Origin: Diphasiastrum complanatum
Taxonomy: Eukaryota; Streptophyta; Lycopodiopsida; Lycopodiales; Lycopodiaceae
Assembly: GCA_029204225.1 (NCBI GenBank)
Contig: CM055096.1
Location: 3,221,352 to 3,285,351, forward strand
Reading direction: 5' to 3'
Length of the DNA: 64,000 nucleotides
Every line of letters begins with the position of its first letter. Within the stretch, counting starts at the first letter, position 1. The position numbers and the translations under genes are program-made. Positions 45,271 through 58,066 of the stretch are shown here, in pieces. Under the pieces are notes generated by a model. The model saw only the letters and a list, made by a program, of their open reading frames with translations. It searched no databases and had not been told where the DNA came from.

Positions 45271-45659
45271 TGTATTGGTATGATTATATATTACTATAAT
45301 ATACTCAATACCAAAAGCTAAAATACCTAAATATAACTATACTAAATCTTAATCTAAGTACTATATATCAAATATGCTAAACTTTCGATATTAGTTAGTT
45401 ATTATTAGTTGGTTACTTATTATAAACTAACTAATTGACTATCAGAATAATTAATTAACTAACTAGTTTAGTGCTATAATAGTTAACTAACTATAGTAGC
45501 ATAAATGTTCATTCGATAGCTAGTTAGTTAGTAGCTTCCTAGTTAACTATCGTATTTTAGTTAAGTAAGTTAACTATTAAAATTTTGTTAATTGGTAGTA
45601 TAACTCAAGTATCTATGTGGTATATCATCTCTAATTCAAAGTGAATCGTGTTAGATCAT
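45271..45659 (+). repeat. AT-rich direct repeat, copy 1
   Basis: Shares about 375 bp with 47850-48032 plus 48955-49160. Landmarks are ctataatatactcaatacc, attagttggttacttattat and gtgaatcgtgttagatcatg. Built largely of ttagtta/taactaac words. Both copies start TGTAT, but no PBS follows, so an LTR reading is not secure. Confidence 0.75.
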
Positions 45660-45662
45660 GTA

Positions 45663-46478
45663 AAGGAATTGTTCATCCTCATACTCTTGACCTTCTTCGA
45701 GGGTTAATACTTGAAGAGCTTGGATCTTGAATTCATCGTAGATTCCTTGCAATGCGGATTCTTGGGGTGTAGCCTCTAAAAGCTCATCATAAAGAGAGAT
45801 ATGAAATTCTAATGGCCTTTGCTAGGTTCCTTAGTGTGTTCCTCAAGTATCTTTGACAGAAAATCACCTTCATTGGAAAAAGTGTCTATTGTTGACCTTC
45901 ATCTTGATGATTGTTTAGTTGATGTAACATTGAATTGTAAACAATCCACTATGGCTAAGACTTTGGTCCAGCTTACCGTACTTCTGTTTGCGAATCGTCA
46001 TGTATGACAATCCTCCTCCAACAACGTCCGTCTTTTTATTCCTCATTAGAGTGGTCGGTTGTGTCAGAGCTAGCGACCATGGTCTATTGGCCAGTTGGTT
46101 TTCTGATCCAAGTATCATTATCAATCTTCACATTTGATGTTAGGCAGAGTTTCCATCGATGGGATTGGTCTCGTCTAAAGATCCCCAGCCGGGGAAGGGG
46201 CGGCACACTACCCTTATGTGGGTGATTAGGGTAATGTCGCTTCCAATCCCGAGGGCTATCCTAATCGCCCTGTACTCCTAGGTCAATGAGAGTTGATGTT
46301 GACAATCATCTACTATGTACATAAGTGATTAAGCTCCAATACGATGGTTATCTACTATAAGACACATTAGGTAGTAGTAGTTAATTATTTGATTATTTAT
46401 AATCATTTATCAATACATGCAAGTAGTAGATCACTTCTGTAGAGACAAGACGCATGCACGTTAGTTTTCATGGCCAAT
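45663..46478 (+). repeat. 630-bp dispersed repeat, copy 2
   Basis: Second copy of 36318-36945, with an additional ~150 bp at 46052-46205. It abuts copy 1 of the AT-rich repeat on the left and the copia D fragment on the right. Confidence 0.8.
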
Positions 46479-46479
46479 G

Positions 46480-47849
46480 TCTAGAGGCTCCACTCATCAT
46501 GAATTGCCTTATGGATGAAAAGGGTGTGAAAGGCTTCATCAAAAGGAAGGAGTCTGAAAAGTTGGCTAATCATGTGTTACATCATCTTGAAGTACCACTA
46601 GAGAAGGCCTTGGCTAAGTCAAGGCTAACCATAGATAAGTTACATTCAGTTGTGGTGGATTCCAATGTTTGTGAGGTGGTAGATACAAACTGTGGCTTTT
46701 CTTTGTCCAAGAAGGAGAGATACTTTGTGTCAGATTTAAAAAAATCGAAGAAGAAGACAGAGAAAATGGAGTTGCAGGAATATAAGCGGAAGATCAATGA
46801 TGGAATCAAGGTCAATTCTTTTGCACCTCCAAGACCATATTGGTATCTTCATTCTACATCTACGTCCCATATGACAAATAATCGTGATGCCTTCATCACC
46901 TATTAGATGCTCAGCGGTAAGGAGATCATGATGGGGGATAATGGCATGATTGATGCTATAGGAAGAGGCTCTGTTTGCATATGGCTTGGGCAAGACAGGA
47001 GTGTGAACCTATGCAACGTCCTGCATGTTCCCAATTTAGCCAAGAACTTCGATAGCCATAGACTCACATACACTGGATATCATGTGTTGTTCGAAAAAGA
47101 AGGGTGCAACATCCAGACGGATGATGGACCAATCAAGATTGGATTCAGGACATGAGGTTTGTATCAGTTACAAGGAAGAGCCGACGAAAGATCTATGGCA
47201 TGTTTGACAGTGGACTCCAACAAAACCAACAATCTTTGGCATAGGCGGATGGGGGCATCTTGGATGCAAGAGTCTCTAGACCTTATCAAGTGATGAGATG
47301 CTGAGGGGGTTCGATTACGATGTCAATGAGGGAATTGACAAATGTGATGTGTGTATTTTTGGGAAGCAGCATAGGGAACGCTTTCCAGAGATACACCCAA
47401 CAAGATCCACTGAAGTGCTTGAACTAATCCACATGGACATCTGTGGATCAATGGAGGTGCGATCTATTGGAGGATCTATTTACTTCATTACATACACAGA
47501 CAACTACACGAGGAGAACTTGGATTTGGACGTTGAAGCAGAAATCTCAGGCGCTTAAAAGTTTCATGGCATTGAAGAGCATAGCTGAGAATGAAATCAAT
47601 AAGAAGGTCAAGAAGCTCAGAAGTGACAATGGGGGAGAATTCAAGAACAAAGAATTTGAAAAATTCTATCTAAAGAATGGTATCTTGAGAGAATTAACTA
47701 TCCCATACACTCCTGAGCAGAATGGTTTGGCGGAAAGAAAAAACAGAACGTTGATGGAAATGACTCGTTGTATGTTGCAGGAGAATGATCTACCTAAGTA
47801 TCTATGGGCAGAGGCTATTGCGACTACATGTCACATAATCAACAGATCT
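46480..47849 (+). pseudogene. Copia D fragment: gag end, protease, integrase
   Basis: The frame to 46906 ends with a degenerate protease site (WYLHSTSTSHMTNN, where D-S-G has become H-S-T). It continues past a stop (MLSGKEIMMGDNG, VLHVPNLAKNFDS), then a weak pre-integrase block, and from 47298 the integrase core (CDVCIFGKQHRERFP, ELIHMDICGSMEV, YTDNYTRRTW, LRSDNGGEFKN, PYTPEQNGLAERKNRT). The catalytic D, D and E positions of the integrase appear present. Coding stops at 47849 where the AT-rich repeat begins, so RT and RNase H are missing. Not functional. Confidence 0.85.
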
Positions 47850-49160
47850 CCAATGTATATATTACTATAATATACTCAATACCAAATACTAAAATACCTA
47901 AATATAACTATACTAAATCTTAATCTAAGTACTAAATATCAAATATGCAAAAGTTTCAATATTAGTTAGTTATTATTAGTTGGTTACTTATTATAAACTA
48001 ACTAATTGACTATCAGAAATAATTAATTAACTCATACAGAGCTGACAAGGAACTCATGATAGAGTATGCGAATTCGAATTGGGGAGGGAGCGACAACTAT
48101 TTCATCAATGCAAGCAAATTTTAGCACAAGTTTAGTTGCAATTGCATTCTAGGATGAGAGCTCTACAAAATCATTGGATTGATCCTAATTTAATTTTTCT
48201 AAGACTTAAATAAGTCTAAGAATGACCTACTATAGCTCCAAGAATTCTGATCTAACTTCCTATTGAGTGATTGGAGGCTATTTTTTGTGATAGACTCTAC
48301 AAGTCGAGACTTGCTAATTTTGATGACCCATAGATCATTTCTTGGGTTGGCTCTGATACCATGTTAAAAAAATAGAAAATAGACTCCAATGTACTTTAGA
48401 ATTGATGGAGAAAGCACCTAATTCAGATCCAATTGAGATCACGAAGCTAGGACACAAAACAAACTAGTGATTACTAGCTTATCTTGGCTTGAACTCCACT
48501 CTATGGCTCCATCATGCAAAATCTTGGACACAAGTGAATGTACGACCTAAGAAAACTTGAGTACAGTACCATCACCTTCAAGTCCAATGATTGATAATAA
48601 GAAAACACATGATCATAGCAATTATCACTCAAATTGTAGACAAACACTAGTAACCAAGATAGATCTCGAATTTCTCATCAAATTGCTTGGGAAATCCCAC
48701 ATGGATATATAAAAAATTAGCTCAGAGTTGAGGTTTTAGGGTTACCTCTAATCTATTCATGATCTAAACCTAACATCTAAACTTTATCGTATCAAGAACC
48801 CATTCACGAGTGCATTTTGAAGGTAAAGGCTTCAAAGATTCATCGTTCTCCAATGCTCTCCTCCTTCTCCGATTGATATGTCTTCTTCATTTCAATGTTA
48901 TGTTTCTTTCCTTTTTGGCTTCTTCATACCTTGTAATCCAATTCATTATTTTGTTTAGTGGTATAATAGTTAACTAACTATAGTAACATAAATGTTCGTT
49001 CGATAGCTAGCTAGTTAGTAGTTTCCTAGTTAACTAGTGTATTTTAGTTAAGTAAACTAACTATTAAAATTTTAGTTAACAGGTAGTATAACTCGAGTAT
49101 CTATGTGGTATATCATCTCCTAATTCAAAGTGAATCGTGTTAGATCATGCATTCAATGGA
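47850..49160 (+). repeat. AT-rich direct repeat, copy 2, split by an insertion
   Basis: 47850-48032 and 48955-49160 together match 45271-45659 in order. The intervening ~920 bp (48033-48954) is absent from copy 1 and is a later insertion. Confidence 0.75.
48033..48954 (-). mobile_element. Minus-strand copia 5' LTR and leader fragment
   Basis: Near 48351-48363 the plus strand reads ggctctgataccatg, which is the reverse complement of the initiator-Met primer site (catggtatcagagcc). On the minus strand the LTR would therefore end at about 48364 and extend to about 48954. 48033-48350 would be the start of the internal region. No coding domain is visible. The other LTR is absent, so this is a partial element. 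Confidence 0.6.
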
Positions 49161-49640
49161 ATTCGAATAACATATAGGGTTAAACGAGCTCCAACAAGAG
49201 AATTTGAAGACATAAAGTACAGACATTCAATATGGACTTTTAGTTCATTTTAGAAGAATATTACTAAACATAAAGCCCGATATTGCTTCATCTTAAGTTT
49301 AGATGTTGCACTAATTTATGTCTATCACTCAAGCCTGAGTTTGATGTCTAACATGCAAATTTAACTAAATTCCTCATTGTGTGATCAAAATAAACAATGT
49401 CAAGTTTAGGACATTCAAATTACTATAGTTCGGTCTCTTTTTGACAAAATAGACCTTTACCACTTGGGATAGCTCAAATTTGGTTTTGTTCACCCGAGAT
49501 AGCTTGATTTTGGATCGTATTATTCAAGATTATCATTGAGTGATCAAATTCATGGAATCTTGTAAATGGCTCAAACTTGAACCACATCATACAAGATAGC
49601 TTGATTTCAGTTCCAAACATGTGATTTTAGTCACTTCAGA

Positions 49641-50016
49641 CATTAGAGGAGTTTTGAGCTCCAAAAAGACCCTTTAAGAATACGTGCAAGATGTAGTTTA
49701 TATTATTAAAATATTATAACACTAATACTTTTGACTTGCCATAACTTTTTAATTGTAGTTCAAAAGTATGCCATCTACATATCATTGGAAAGCCCTTGTT
49801 GAGCGCTTTTCAATGCACTAAACTTCACTAAATTCGGACTTACCACTAAAAAGTTATGCCATTTTTAGTGTGGAATCAAAATGTGGACTCAAAAAGTTAC
49901 GTTACGTAGATTTCAAATTTGAGTGTTTTGATTGGTCCATGTGTAAGAAAAAATGAGAAAAAATATAAAAAGAATCTTTACAAAGGATCTTTTTTGGATT
50001 TAGAACTCCTATAATG
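49641..50016. mobile_element. MITE, copy 2, inside repeat R
   Basis: Same element as 15707-16083, with CATTAGAGGAG ends. The corresponding place in the inverted right arm of R (about 60378-60400) lacks it, giving an empty-site comparison: the flanks cacttcaga and cttacattt here correspond to one continuous stretch there. Confidence 0.85.
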
Positions 50017-50699
50017 CTTACATTTGTTTTTTATCACTCACAATAGCTCGACATTGGTCCTTATCCTCAAGATCACTCATTGATTGATTGAATCTGATAA
50101 ATCTTAAGTTTTAAACATCCAAATGGCTCATAAAGGTCTATGTTTGAAATGCAATTTTGGTCCTTAGCACATGATAAAGCTCATTTAGTAATTTAGTTCG
50201 GCCAATCTTGAGTGTGAGACATTTGAATTGCTCTAGTCCAATCCCCAATTAATCAAATTGATTACTACAACCTCGTATAGCTCCAATTTGACATCTATCA
50301 CTTGATGCCTATGTCGTAAGCTATCTTGATTTTGATAGACCCTTGTCAATCAGCATAACTCATTTAGAGATTAAAATTGACCATTTGCACTTGGAGGATC
50401 AGATTGGCTACTTTTGTTTGTGTATCCATGAGTTTAATCCATATCACTACAAATGGTTCCATTTTGTTTTCTATCACTCAAGATAGCTTGATTTTGGCCC
50501 TTATAATCGAATATTGCTCGATTGAATCCTAGGAATTTCAAGTTTACAACATTTAGACTAGTCAATTGTATGCATATTACCCAAGAAAATTCAATTTTGA
50601 TGCTTGACATGTAGTTGTGATCACTATCACTTGATATATTTCATTGAGTCATGTAATTTGAACATTTTTGAATTTAGGACATTCAAATTGTTCAAGTTC

Positions 50700-51990
50700 A
50701 ACTCCTTTTTAAGGAACTTGACATGTATCACTCAATGTATCTTAGATTTAATGTGTATCACTTTAGATATCTTCACTTTGATGCCTATGTTGAAATATAA
50801 TTTTGATATTTTTCTTTGACATGGATCATTCAAAGATTGAATCTTACCAATATTGACTTTAAGAATTTCTTGTTGCTCGATCTCAACATGTTATGGATGG
50901 AATTGATCCTTAACCGAGATAGATTAAATTTGATTTCTATCACTAATGACAAGTTGTTTTTAGCTCATATCACTCTATATTGCTCACTTATTGATTGAGC
51001 TTGAGAAATTTCATGTTAGAAAATGTAAATAGCCCAGATTTGTATATCACTTGAGATAGTTTAATGCCAAACTTGTATTTTGGATCTTTATCAATCGACA
51101 TATCCCATAGAGTGATTGAAATCAAGATTGCACATCAAGTAATCAAACTTAAGAACCATCAAGTTTTAGAAATTTAGATGTCACAAATTTCATGCATATC
51201 TTTGAGGTAGCTTGAATTTGATTCACTTTGATGCCTACATTGCAATATAATTTGGATATTTTTCTTTGACATTTTTCATTCAATGATTGAATTTGACAAA
51301 CATTAAGTTTAGGAATCTCAAATTGCTCGATCTCAATATGTTAATGATGAAATTGATCCTTATCACGTGAGATAGCTTAAATTTGAATTCTATCAGTAAA
51401 GACACCTTGTTTTTTGCTCAAATCACTATGGATTGCTCACTTACTGATTGAGCTTCAGAAACTTCCAGTTTTGACCTTCAGCTAATTAACCACATCTTAT
51501 GAAATCATCCATAGATGCAAGAGCATAAAGATATGAACATTTTTTAGTTTAGTTGAATTCATTTTCGATGAACTTGACCCGTATCACTCAATGTATCTCA
51601 GGTACATTGTTTGTCACTTCCAATATATTTACTTTGATGCCTATGTTGCAATATAGCATTTATACTTTCATTGACATGGATCATTCAATGATTGAATTTG
51701 ACCAATATTGAGTCTAGGAGTTCAGAGTGTTAGATCTCAAGGATGGAACTGATCTTTATCACTTGAGACAACATAAATTTGATTTCTATCACTAAAGACA
51801 ACTTGTTTTTGGCTCATATGACTCTAGATTGCTAATTGATTGAGCTTGAGAGACTTTGAGTTTTAAAAAATGTAGAATCCCAAATTCAATGTATATCACT
51901 TGAGATAGCTTGAGTTCAATGTCAAACTTGTACAAGTGATCTTTATGAGTTGACATATCTCATTGAGTGATTGTGACACATCTATAAAAA
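50700..51990. repeat. Tandem triplication inside R
   Basis: The block beginning ttgatgcctatgttg..ata recurs at about 50790, 51229 and 51636, and the block gatctcaa.atgtt..tgga recurs at 50879, 51328 and 51734. Units are therefore about 410-440 bp, repeated three times. The right arm has no such triplication. Confidence 0.7.
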
Positions 51991-53257
51991 TAGAACTAGA
52001 GCAACACCTTTAATTGTCATTGATCGCTAGTCATATGACCTTAAGATGATAAACTTGATTCTTAGTATCATGAGTGATCATAAAATTTGATCATGCATGT
52101 ATGTTTTGTGTCCTTCGATAGAAGACAGGTCATTTTTACAGGAGAAAATCCATAGGAACTAATGACATCGTAGAGAGAATCTATGGGACATCAGTTAAGC
52201 AGAAAAATGAGGATTGGGTGGAGGTCCCTAAGCAAAGGGAAAGCATCAGTCTCTAGGCGTGAGGCTATAGTGAGTGATTTTAATGCAGCAGGAATCTTTA
52301 AAAAGTTTAGACATGAAGGCATTTTAGTAAAACTTCAACTACATGAGTTTTCTACCTACAAAGATCCCTTATTAATAGAGTTGACTCCCACAACTTCATA
52401 GTGCGGTAATTTAACGTCTATCACTTGAATCAGATGCCAATGTTGAAAAATATCTTGATTTTGACCCTTGTCACTAAACATAACTCCTTGAGTGATTAGA
52501 ATTGACTACTATGTAATGACATGATCAGAATGGCTACTTTTATTTTTGTATCAATGAGTTTAATTCATATCACAAAAAATGGCTCAATTTTGTTTTCCAA
52601 AGTCCAAGCTTCTCCTCCTATCTTGGATACACTCCAAAAGTGTGAGGGAGGATGCACTTCTCCCTTTTATGCTTTGGAATGACCAATATTGCATTTAGTA
52701 TCTTGGGATTACTTGAGATTGGCCCCTTTTTGATGGGATTGACCTCGATGACTGATCAAATCTGAAGTCTCTAATTCGAGATAGACCAATATTGGCTCTA
52801 TTAACCTTTCAAGCTTACACATTGGCTAACCAAATTCGAGGATGGTGAAATTTAGGAAATTCAAATAGCTTGTATTTGAAAGCTATAAGTTGAGATAGCC
52901 CATATTTGATTCCTAGCATATGGTTTTGGTCCTTATCACTCAAAACAGAAATTTGAGTGATTTAATTGGACCAACCTGGCAAGGTATGGATTTCCATCAA
53001 AGATGAAGCCGACGTGTAGACCAAGGGGGCATTGACGCTTAGGTAGACATGTCCTTGGAATGAGCCTCGGGCACAACGTGTGTCCAAAAACACGTTGATT
53101 TGCCAAAAAAACTCTAACAACTCTAAGAGAGAGAGAGAGGGGAAGGCAGCACCTGAGTATAGACTAACTTGCTGGGATTCTTCGATGTTCAATGCTATGT
53201 TCCTCATCCACTCTCACAGGTGGGCGGATGGGGGGAACACTCGGGCCTTGGCAGCCT

Positions 53258-54090
53258 ACCCCAATATTAAGGAAATGAGATGTTATGACACTATCATCTT
53301 TTTGCAACACTGTCGCCTCCTGTACCAGTTTTAGTTCATTTCTGCAGAGTGACAATTTTAGTTCATTTATGCAGACAGACTATTTACGGCCAATTTTCAC
53401 CAATTATCAGCAATCAATTTCTGAGAAGGAACTAGATGAATGCCAACGGACACCAGCCAACTGGCAATCGCATTTGATGACGTAATTACTTAGTATGAAT
53501 CAGTTGTTCATACATCTCTTTTCAAGTTCAGAAGCAACGAATCAACATTGTGAATTGTGAAGGAGTTGAGTGTTATTACATGATGCTTCCTGCACTCTTA
53601 TCAAGCAGATCATTCACAATTAGAAAGCATTATTGTTAACTCTCTATCAAGCTTTCAAGCTTGAACTCTCTTGAGCATTCCAGCTCAGTCTTTTAGAGAT
53701 TTATTTTAGAGTTGCTATTGTGCTACTGCTTATCAGCAGAGCTGCTTATTATCAAACTTATTCTCAGCTACTTAGAGACAACTTAGAGTGCGCGGTTTCT
53801 ATCTGCTATTGTTTTTGTGCTCATTAGCATTTCATTTTGTTTTTCTGAATCAATACTATCTTCTTATTGTGTTTAGTATATGTTAGAATGCATGCATCTC
53901 TGTATTGCTTTTGTAACTGATAGAAAGTATCTGAGAATTCAATACGTAATGTATGGCTACGTAATCACTTAGTATCTAGAAATTTCAAAGTTAGTTGCTA
54001 AAGATTGGACTTGATTTTTCGTCACTATTGCTTTGTAAAATTTTTGATAGGAATAGTCATGCATTGGCATTATATGTCCTATTTCCGACA
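53258..54090 (+). mobile_element. Copia C 5' LTR, lacking its first ~270 bp
   Basis: Aligns with 58337-59221 of the 3' LTR (for example gcaatcaatttct.agaagga and tgcatgcatctctgtattgc). It begins abruptly at the edge of repeat R and ends CCGACA just before the primer site. Confidence 0.85.
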
Positions 54091-54102
54091 TGGTATTAGA
54101 GC
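54091..54102 (+). other. Copia C primer-binding site
   Basis: TGGTATTAGAGC, one base different from the canonical TGGTATCAGAGC, directly after the LTR. Confidence 0.85.
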
Positions 54103-54296
54103 ATTGATTCTTCTTCAGGGCCTAATGCTATTTCAATATGAGAGCGAAAGCTGTAATACTTAGTATCTTTCGCAATATCAAATTGATATCATATTCTTCA
54201 GTTCCTTTCATCATTTCAGTATCAGAGAATTGATTTCCTGTTGTTGGCATTACTACATCTTAGCATCATCGATACAATCGCCAGACTTAGTTCCAA

Positions 54297-57200
54297 ATGG
54301 ATTTTCAAAGTAAAGCTGGTCTTATTGCAGACAAGCTGAATGGATCCAATTATCTTTTGTGGAAATTTAAGATGCCAATGAGTTATGGGATGTTGTTACA
54401 GGTATAGAAGTAAAACCTGAAGACGACAAAAAAGACTCAAAGTGGAAATCGAAGGATGGTAAAGCTTTCGCGCTTATAATCCTCGATATATAAGATACAC
54501 AGATTGGACACATAGCTGAAGCTAAAACTTCAAAAGAAGTTTGGGACATCCTGAACTCACTATATGATGTGAGGGATGTAACTATTACATCTACGAAGGA
54601 GATTTTTCACATTCAAAATGTTTAATGGTGATTCTCTTCAGAGTCACATTAACTAGTTTAAGATCTCTTGCAACATATGGCCACTGTCGGATCGGTCATA
54701 GACGATCAAGATGCAATTATGACATTGCTTTCAAGCTTTCCCTCTACATATGAGAATTGGGTGATGATCATATCGACACACTCAGATTTAACATTTACTA
54801 GAGTTATCACTATGTTGCTGCAAGAAGAAAATAGAAGAAGTCAAGACACTTTGTCTACTTCCTCCTCTCAGGCTCTATATGTCAACAAAGGCTCTAAGCG
54901 ACAGAAGCAGAAAAGCTCCAAGAAGGCTGCAACGAATCAGAAGCTGACTCAAAGTCAATGACAATCATCAAATCCACAGTCGAAGAAGAAGATATTTTGC
55001 AGGTATTGCAAGCGCAATAACCATGAGATCAAGGATTGCCGAATTCTCCAAGCGAAGAATGCAGCCAAGCAACCTGATCAACAAGCAAACACAGTTTCAT
55101 CATCTCCCCAGGTCGAAGTGGACGAAGGCACATTCATGGTCAAAGACCAAAGTGCATTTTTGGATGATTCATGGTTTCTTGATTCTGGAGCAACTCAACA
55201 CATGACCAATCAACGTGAGATTTTCAACTCCTACATGCCTTACAGCACGAAGAAAATTTGTTCATCTTGGTGACAACAGTACTTACACTATTGAAGGTGA
55301 AGGTATTGTAAGATTGCAGTTCCAGCATGATCAATTAAAACTACTATCAAAGGTGTTATGTGTTCCTAAACTCTCTACAAATTTGTTATCAGTAAGTAGA
55401 ATTACAGATTTAGGTCATAAGGTCTTGATCTCGACTATACTTCTGGTAAGGTCGATCTCCCTGTCTGTCATAGCTACATCTTTGGAAAGCAGACTAGGAT
55501 TCCTTTTTGATCAAACCATATGGATGTAGCAAAAGGTCTGTTAGATGTTGTTCATAGAGATGTATGTGGACCTATGCAAACTCTTTCATTGCTAGATGCA
55601 AAGTATTTCACTACTTTTATTGACGAATTCTCTAGAAGAACAGCTATTTATTTCATTAAACAAAAATCAGAGGCTTCTATTAAATCCAAACAATTCAAAG
55701 AGCATGCTAAGAATTAAACTGGCAAACAAATCAAAGCACTGTGATTAGATAACAAAGGAGAATATATCACCATCGAATTCAAGGATTATTGCCTTAACAA
55801 CGACATTGAACAAAAATACATTACATCTTATTCGCCTCAGTCAAATGGTCTTGCTGAGAGAAAGAACAGAACCTTAGTTGAATCAGCAAAGTGCATGTTA
55901 TCACATGCGACACTTCCGAAGTCCTTTTAGACTGAAGTTGTTTCAATAGCAACCTATATACAGAACAAATGTCCTACTAAAGTTCTCTCAAACATAACAC
56001 CATTCGAAGTTTGGACATGTACCAAACCTTCTTTATCAAACCTATGAGTTTTTGGATGTACTGCTTCTCGTGAGATCAGGACTTCCAGAGCATCAAATAT
56101 ATCTTCATCAGCTACACTACTTCAGATCAAGCCTACAAGTTGTTCAATCCCATCTAGTCGAAGATATTCACTAGCCGAGATGTCATCTTCATCGAAGATC
56201 AGTTGCAAGACCTCAAAGGAAAAGGCAATCCCCATGTAGCTGACCTATCAAATTCTCCTGGCATATTAAACTATGCAGTTCCTTAGTCGACTATTCCCAT
56301 TGAAGGTCCAAGCTCTTCTACTTTTGATGAACAAATCAATGATGAATCATAAGATGATGATGTTGCAGTACAACAACTACAGTAATGAAAATGATCAACT
56401 TCTTCTGTTACCTAGAAGATCTTCAAAAGCAAGAAAACCACCTCACCAGTATATCGACAAGTCTGCAGCCTACCTTGTTCAGGAATCGATGTTTGTCCAA
56501 GAGGAACTCAGTCAACATGATTCAGATTTCTGGAAAGAAGCTATGGATAAAGAGTATTTATCTCTTATCAGGAACCAGACATGGATAATTGTCGAACTAC
56601 CTGCTAGTAGAAATGTAGTTGATTGCAAATGGATTTTCAAAGTCAAGCACAACGCAAATGGAAGCATCAACAAGAGAAAGACACGACTTCTTGCCAAAGG
56701 ATTTTCTCAAGTATACAACGTCAATTACACTGATACCTTCAGTCCAGTAGTCAAGCATTCTTCTATTCGACTTTTGCTATCATTTGCCGCTATAACAAAT
56801 TTGGAAATACATCAAATGGATGTACAAACAACATATCTCAATGGAGTTATCGAAGAAGACATTTACATAGTGCAACTCGAAGGTTATATTATCAAGGGTA
56901 AACACAATCATTTGTGTAAACTCCATAAGGCACTTTATGGCTTGAAGCAGTCTGCTTGAGCATGGTTTCAAGGGATCAATACTTTCCTTATTGATCACGG
57001 CTACACACCTAGCTCTTCAGATTCAAATGTTTATTTCAAAGCAGTGCATCAGTCTTTTATCATAATCACTTTATACGTGAATGATACATTGCTTTTCAGC
57101 AGTAGTACCGATCTGATAAAAGACGCCAAGACAATGCTATCTTCCGAATTCGACATGACCGATCTGGGCGAAGCTCATTTTTGCCTTCGTATACAAATCC

Positions 57201-58059
57201 ACAGAGACAGAAAACAGAAGTTGGTCTACATTACACAACAGAGGTACACCTACAACATGTGAGTCAGATATAATCTGATTAATTGCAAGTTAGCTCTCTC
57301 ACCAATGGAACCAGGTCTCAAATTGTCAAAGGACCAGTATCCCCAAACAATTCATGAGAAGCAGCAGATGCGTGAGTATCCTTACCATTCTATTATAGGA
57401 TCTCTTATGTACACCATGATCTATATCGGGCCAGAGACATAGCTTTTGTAGTCAGCTCTCTCAATCAGTTTATGACTAATCCTGGTGGAACACATTAGAA
57501 GGCTCTTATCAGAGTCATGAGATATCTTCGAGATACTATGGACTTTTGCATTTGTTATGGAGCAATTGGCAACGACAAAAATTTACTCAGTGGTTACACA
57601 AATGCAAGTTGGGCAGGAGATGTAGACACTCACAAATCCACTTCCAGATTTACATTCTTCCTCAACAATGGTCCAATTTCCTAGAACAGTTGCAAGCAAT
57701 CTTCAATAGCTCTATCTTCCACTGGATCAGTGTATATCGTAGCCTGTCAAGCTACAAAGGAAGCAATTTGGTTGAGGAGCTTACTCTCAGATATCAGTCT
57801 GAATCAATATGCTTCGACGATATTATTTTGTGATAATCAAACTGCCATTGCTTTATCAACCAACCCTAGATTTCATTCTAGGAGTAAGCACATGGAACTG
57901 AAGTATCATTTCGTCAGAAGCAAACTTCTCAACGAAGAAATCAAATTGCAGTATTGTATGACAGCAGATATTTTTATCAAAGCATTGAGTTTGGAAGCAC
58001 ATAGAAGATTTTGTGTAGAACTAAGTTTGAAGGTCAAGGCATTCAAGGATTTAGATTAA
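54297..58059 (+). pseudogene. Copia C gag-pol, heavily mutated
   Basis: All copia domains occur in order: Gag from the ATG at 54297 (DKLNGSNYLLWKFKM); a zinc knuckle C-RY-C-KRNN-H-EIKD-C near 55000-55045; protease FLDSGATQHMTNQ near 55170; integrase (VVHRDVCGPMQ, TFIDEFSRRTA, SPQSNGLAERKNRT); RT from 56273 (DCKWIFKVKHNANG, FSPVVKHSSIRLLL, IHQMDVQTTYLNGVIEEDIY); and RNase H (GYTNASWAGDVDTHKST, RSKHMELKYHFV). Frameshifts and stops are frequent (for example 55715, 56957, 57260). The RT active site is YVND at 57074-57085 instead of YVDD. No Pol function is expected. Confidence 0.92.
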
Positions 58060-58066
58060 GGGGGAG
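58058..58066 (+). other. Copia C polypurine tract
   Basis: AAGGGGGAG directly before the TGTTGG start of the 3' LTR; the usual plus-strand priming site. Confidence 0.9.

Larger units (their letters stand above)
49161..53257 (-). repeat. Repeat R, long left arm (minus orientation)
   Basis: Reverse complement of R. 52962-53257 matches 360-615 and 63660-63905. 52870-52960 matches 59610-59700 and 63910-64000. 52010-52300 matches 62440-62700. 49290-50130 matches 60250-60725. The interior is a very diverged tandem field of atcacttgagatagcttgaatttga-type words. No protein family was recognised; a 72-codon frame at 52183-52401 is only partly preserved in the 62.5-kb copy. It ends at 53257, where copia C's truncated LTR begins. 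Confidence 0.75.
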
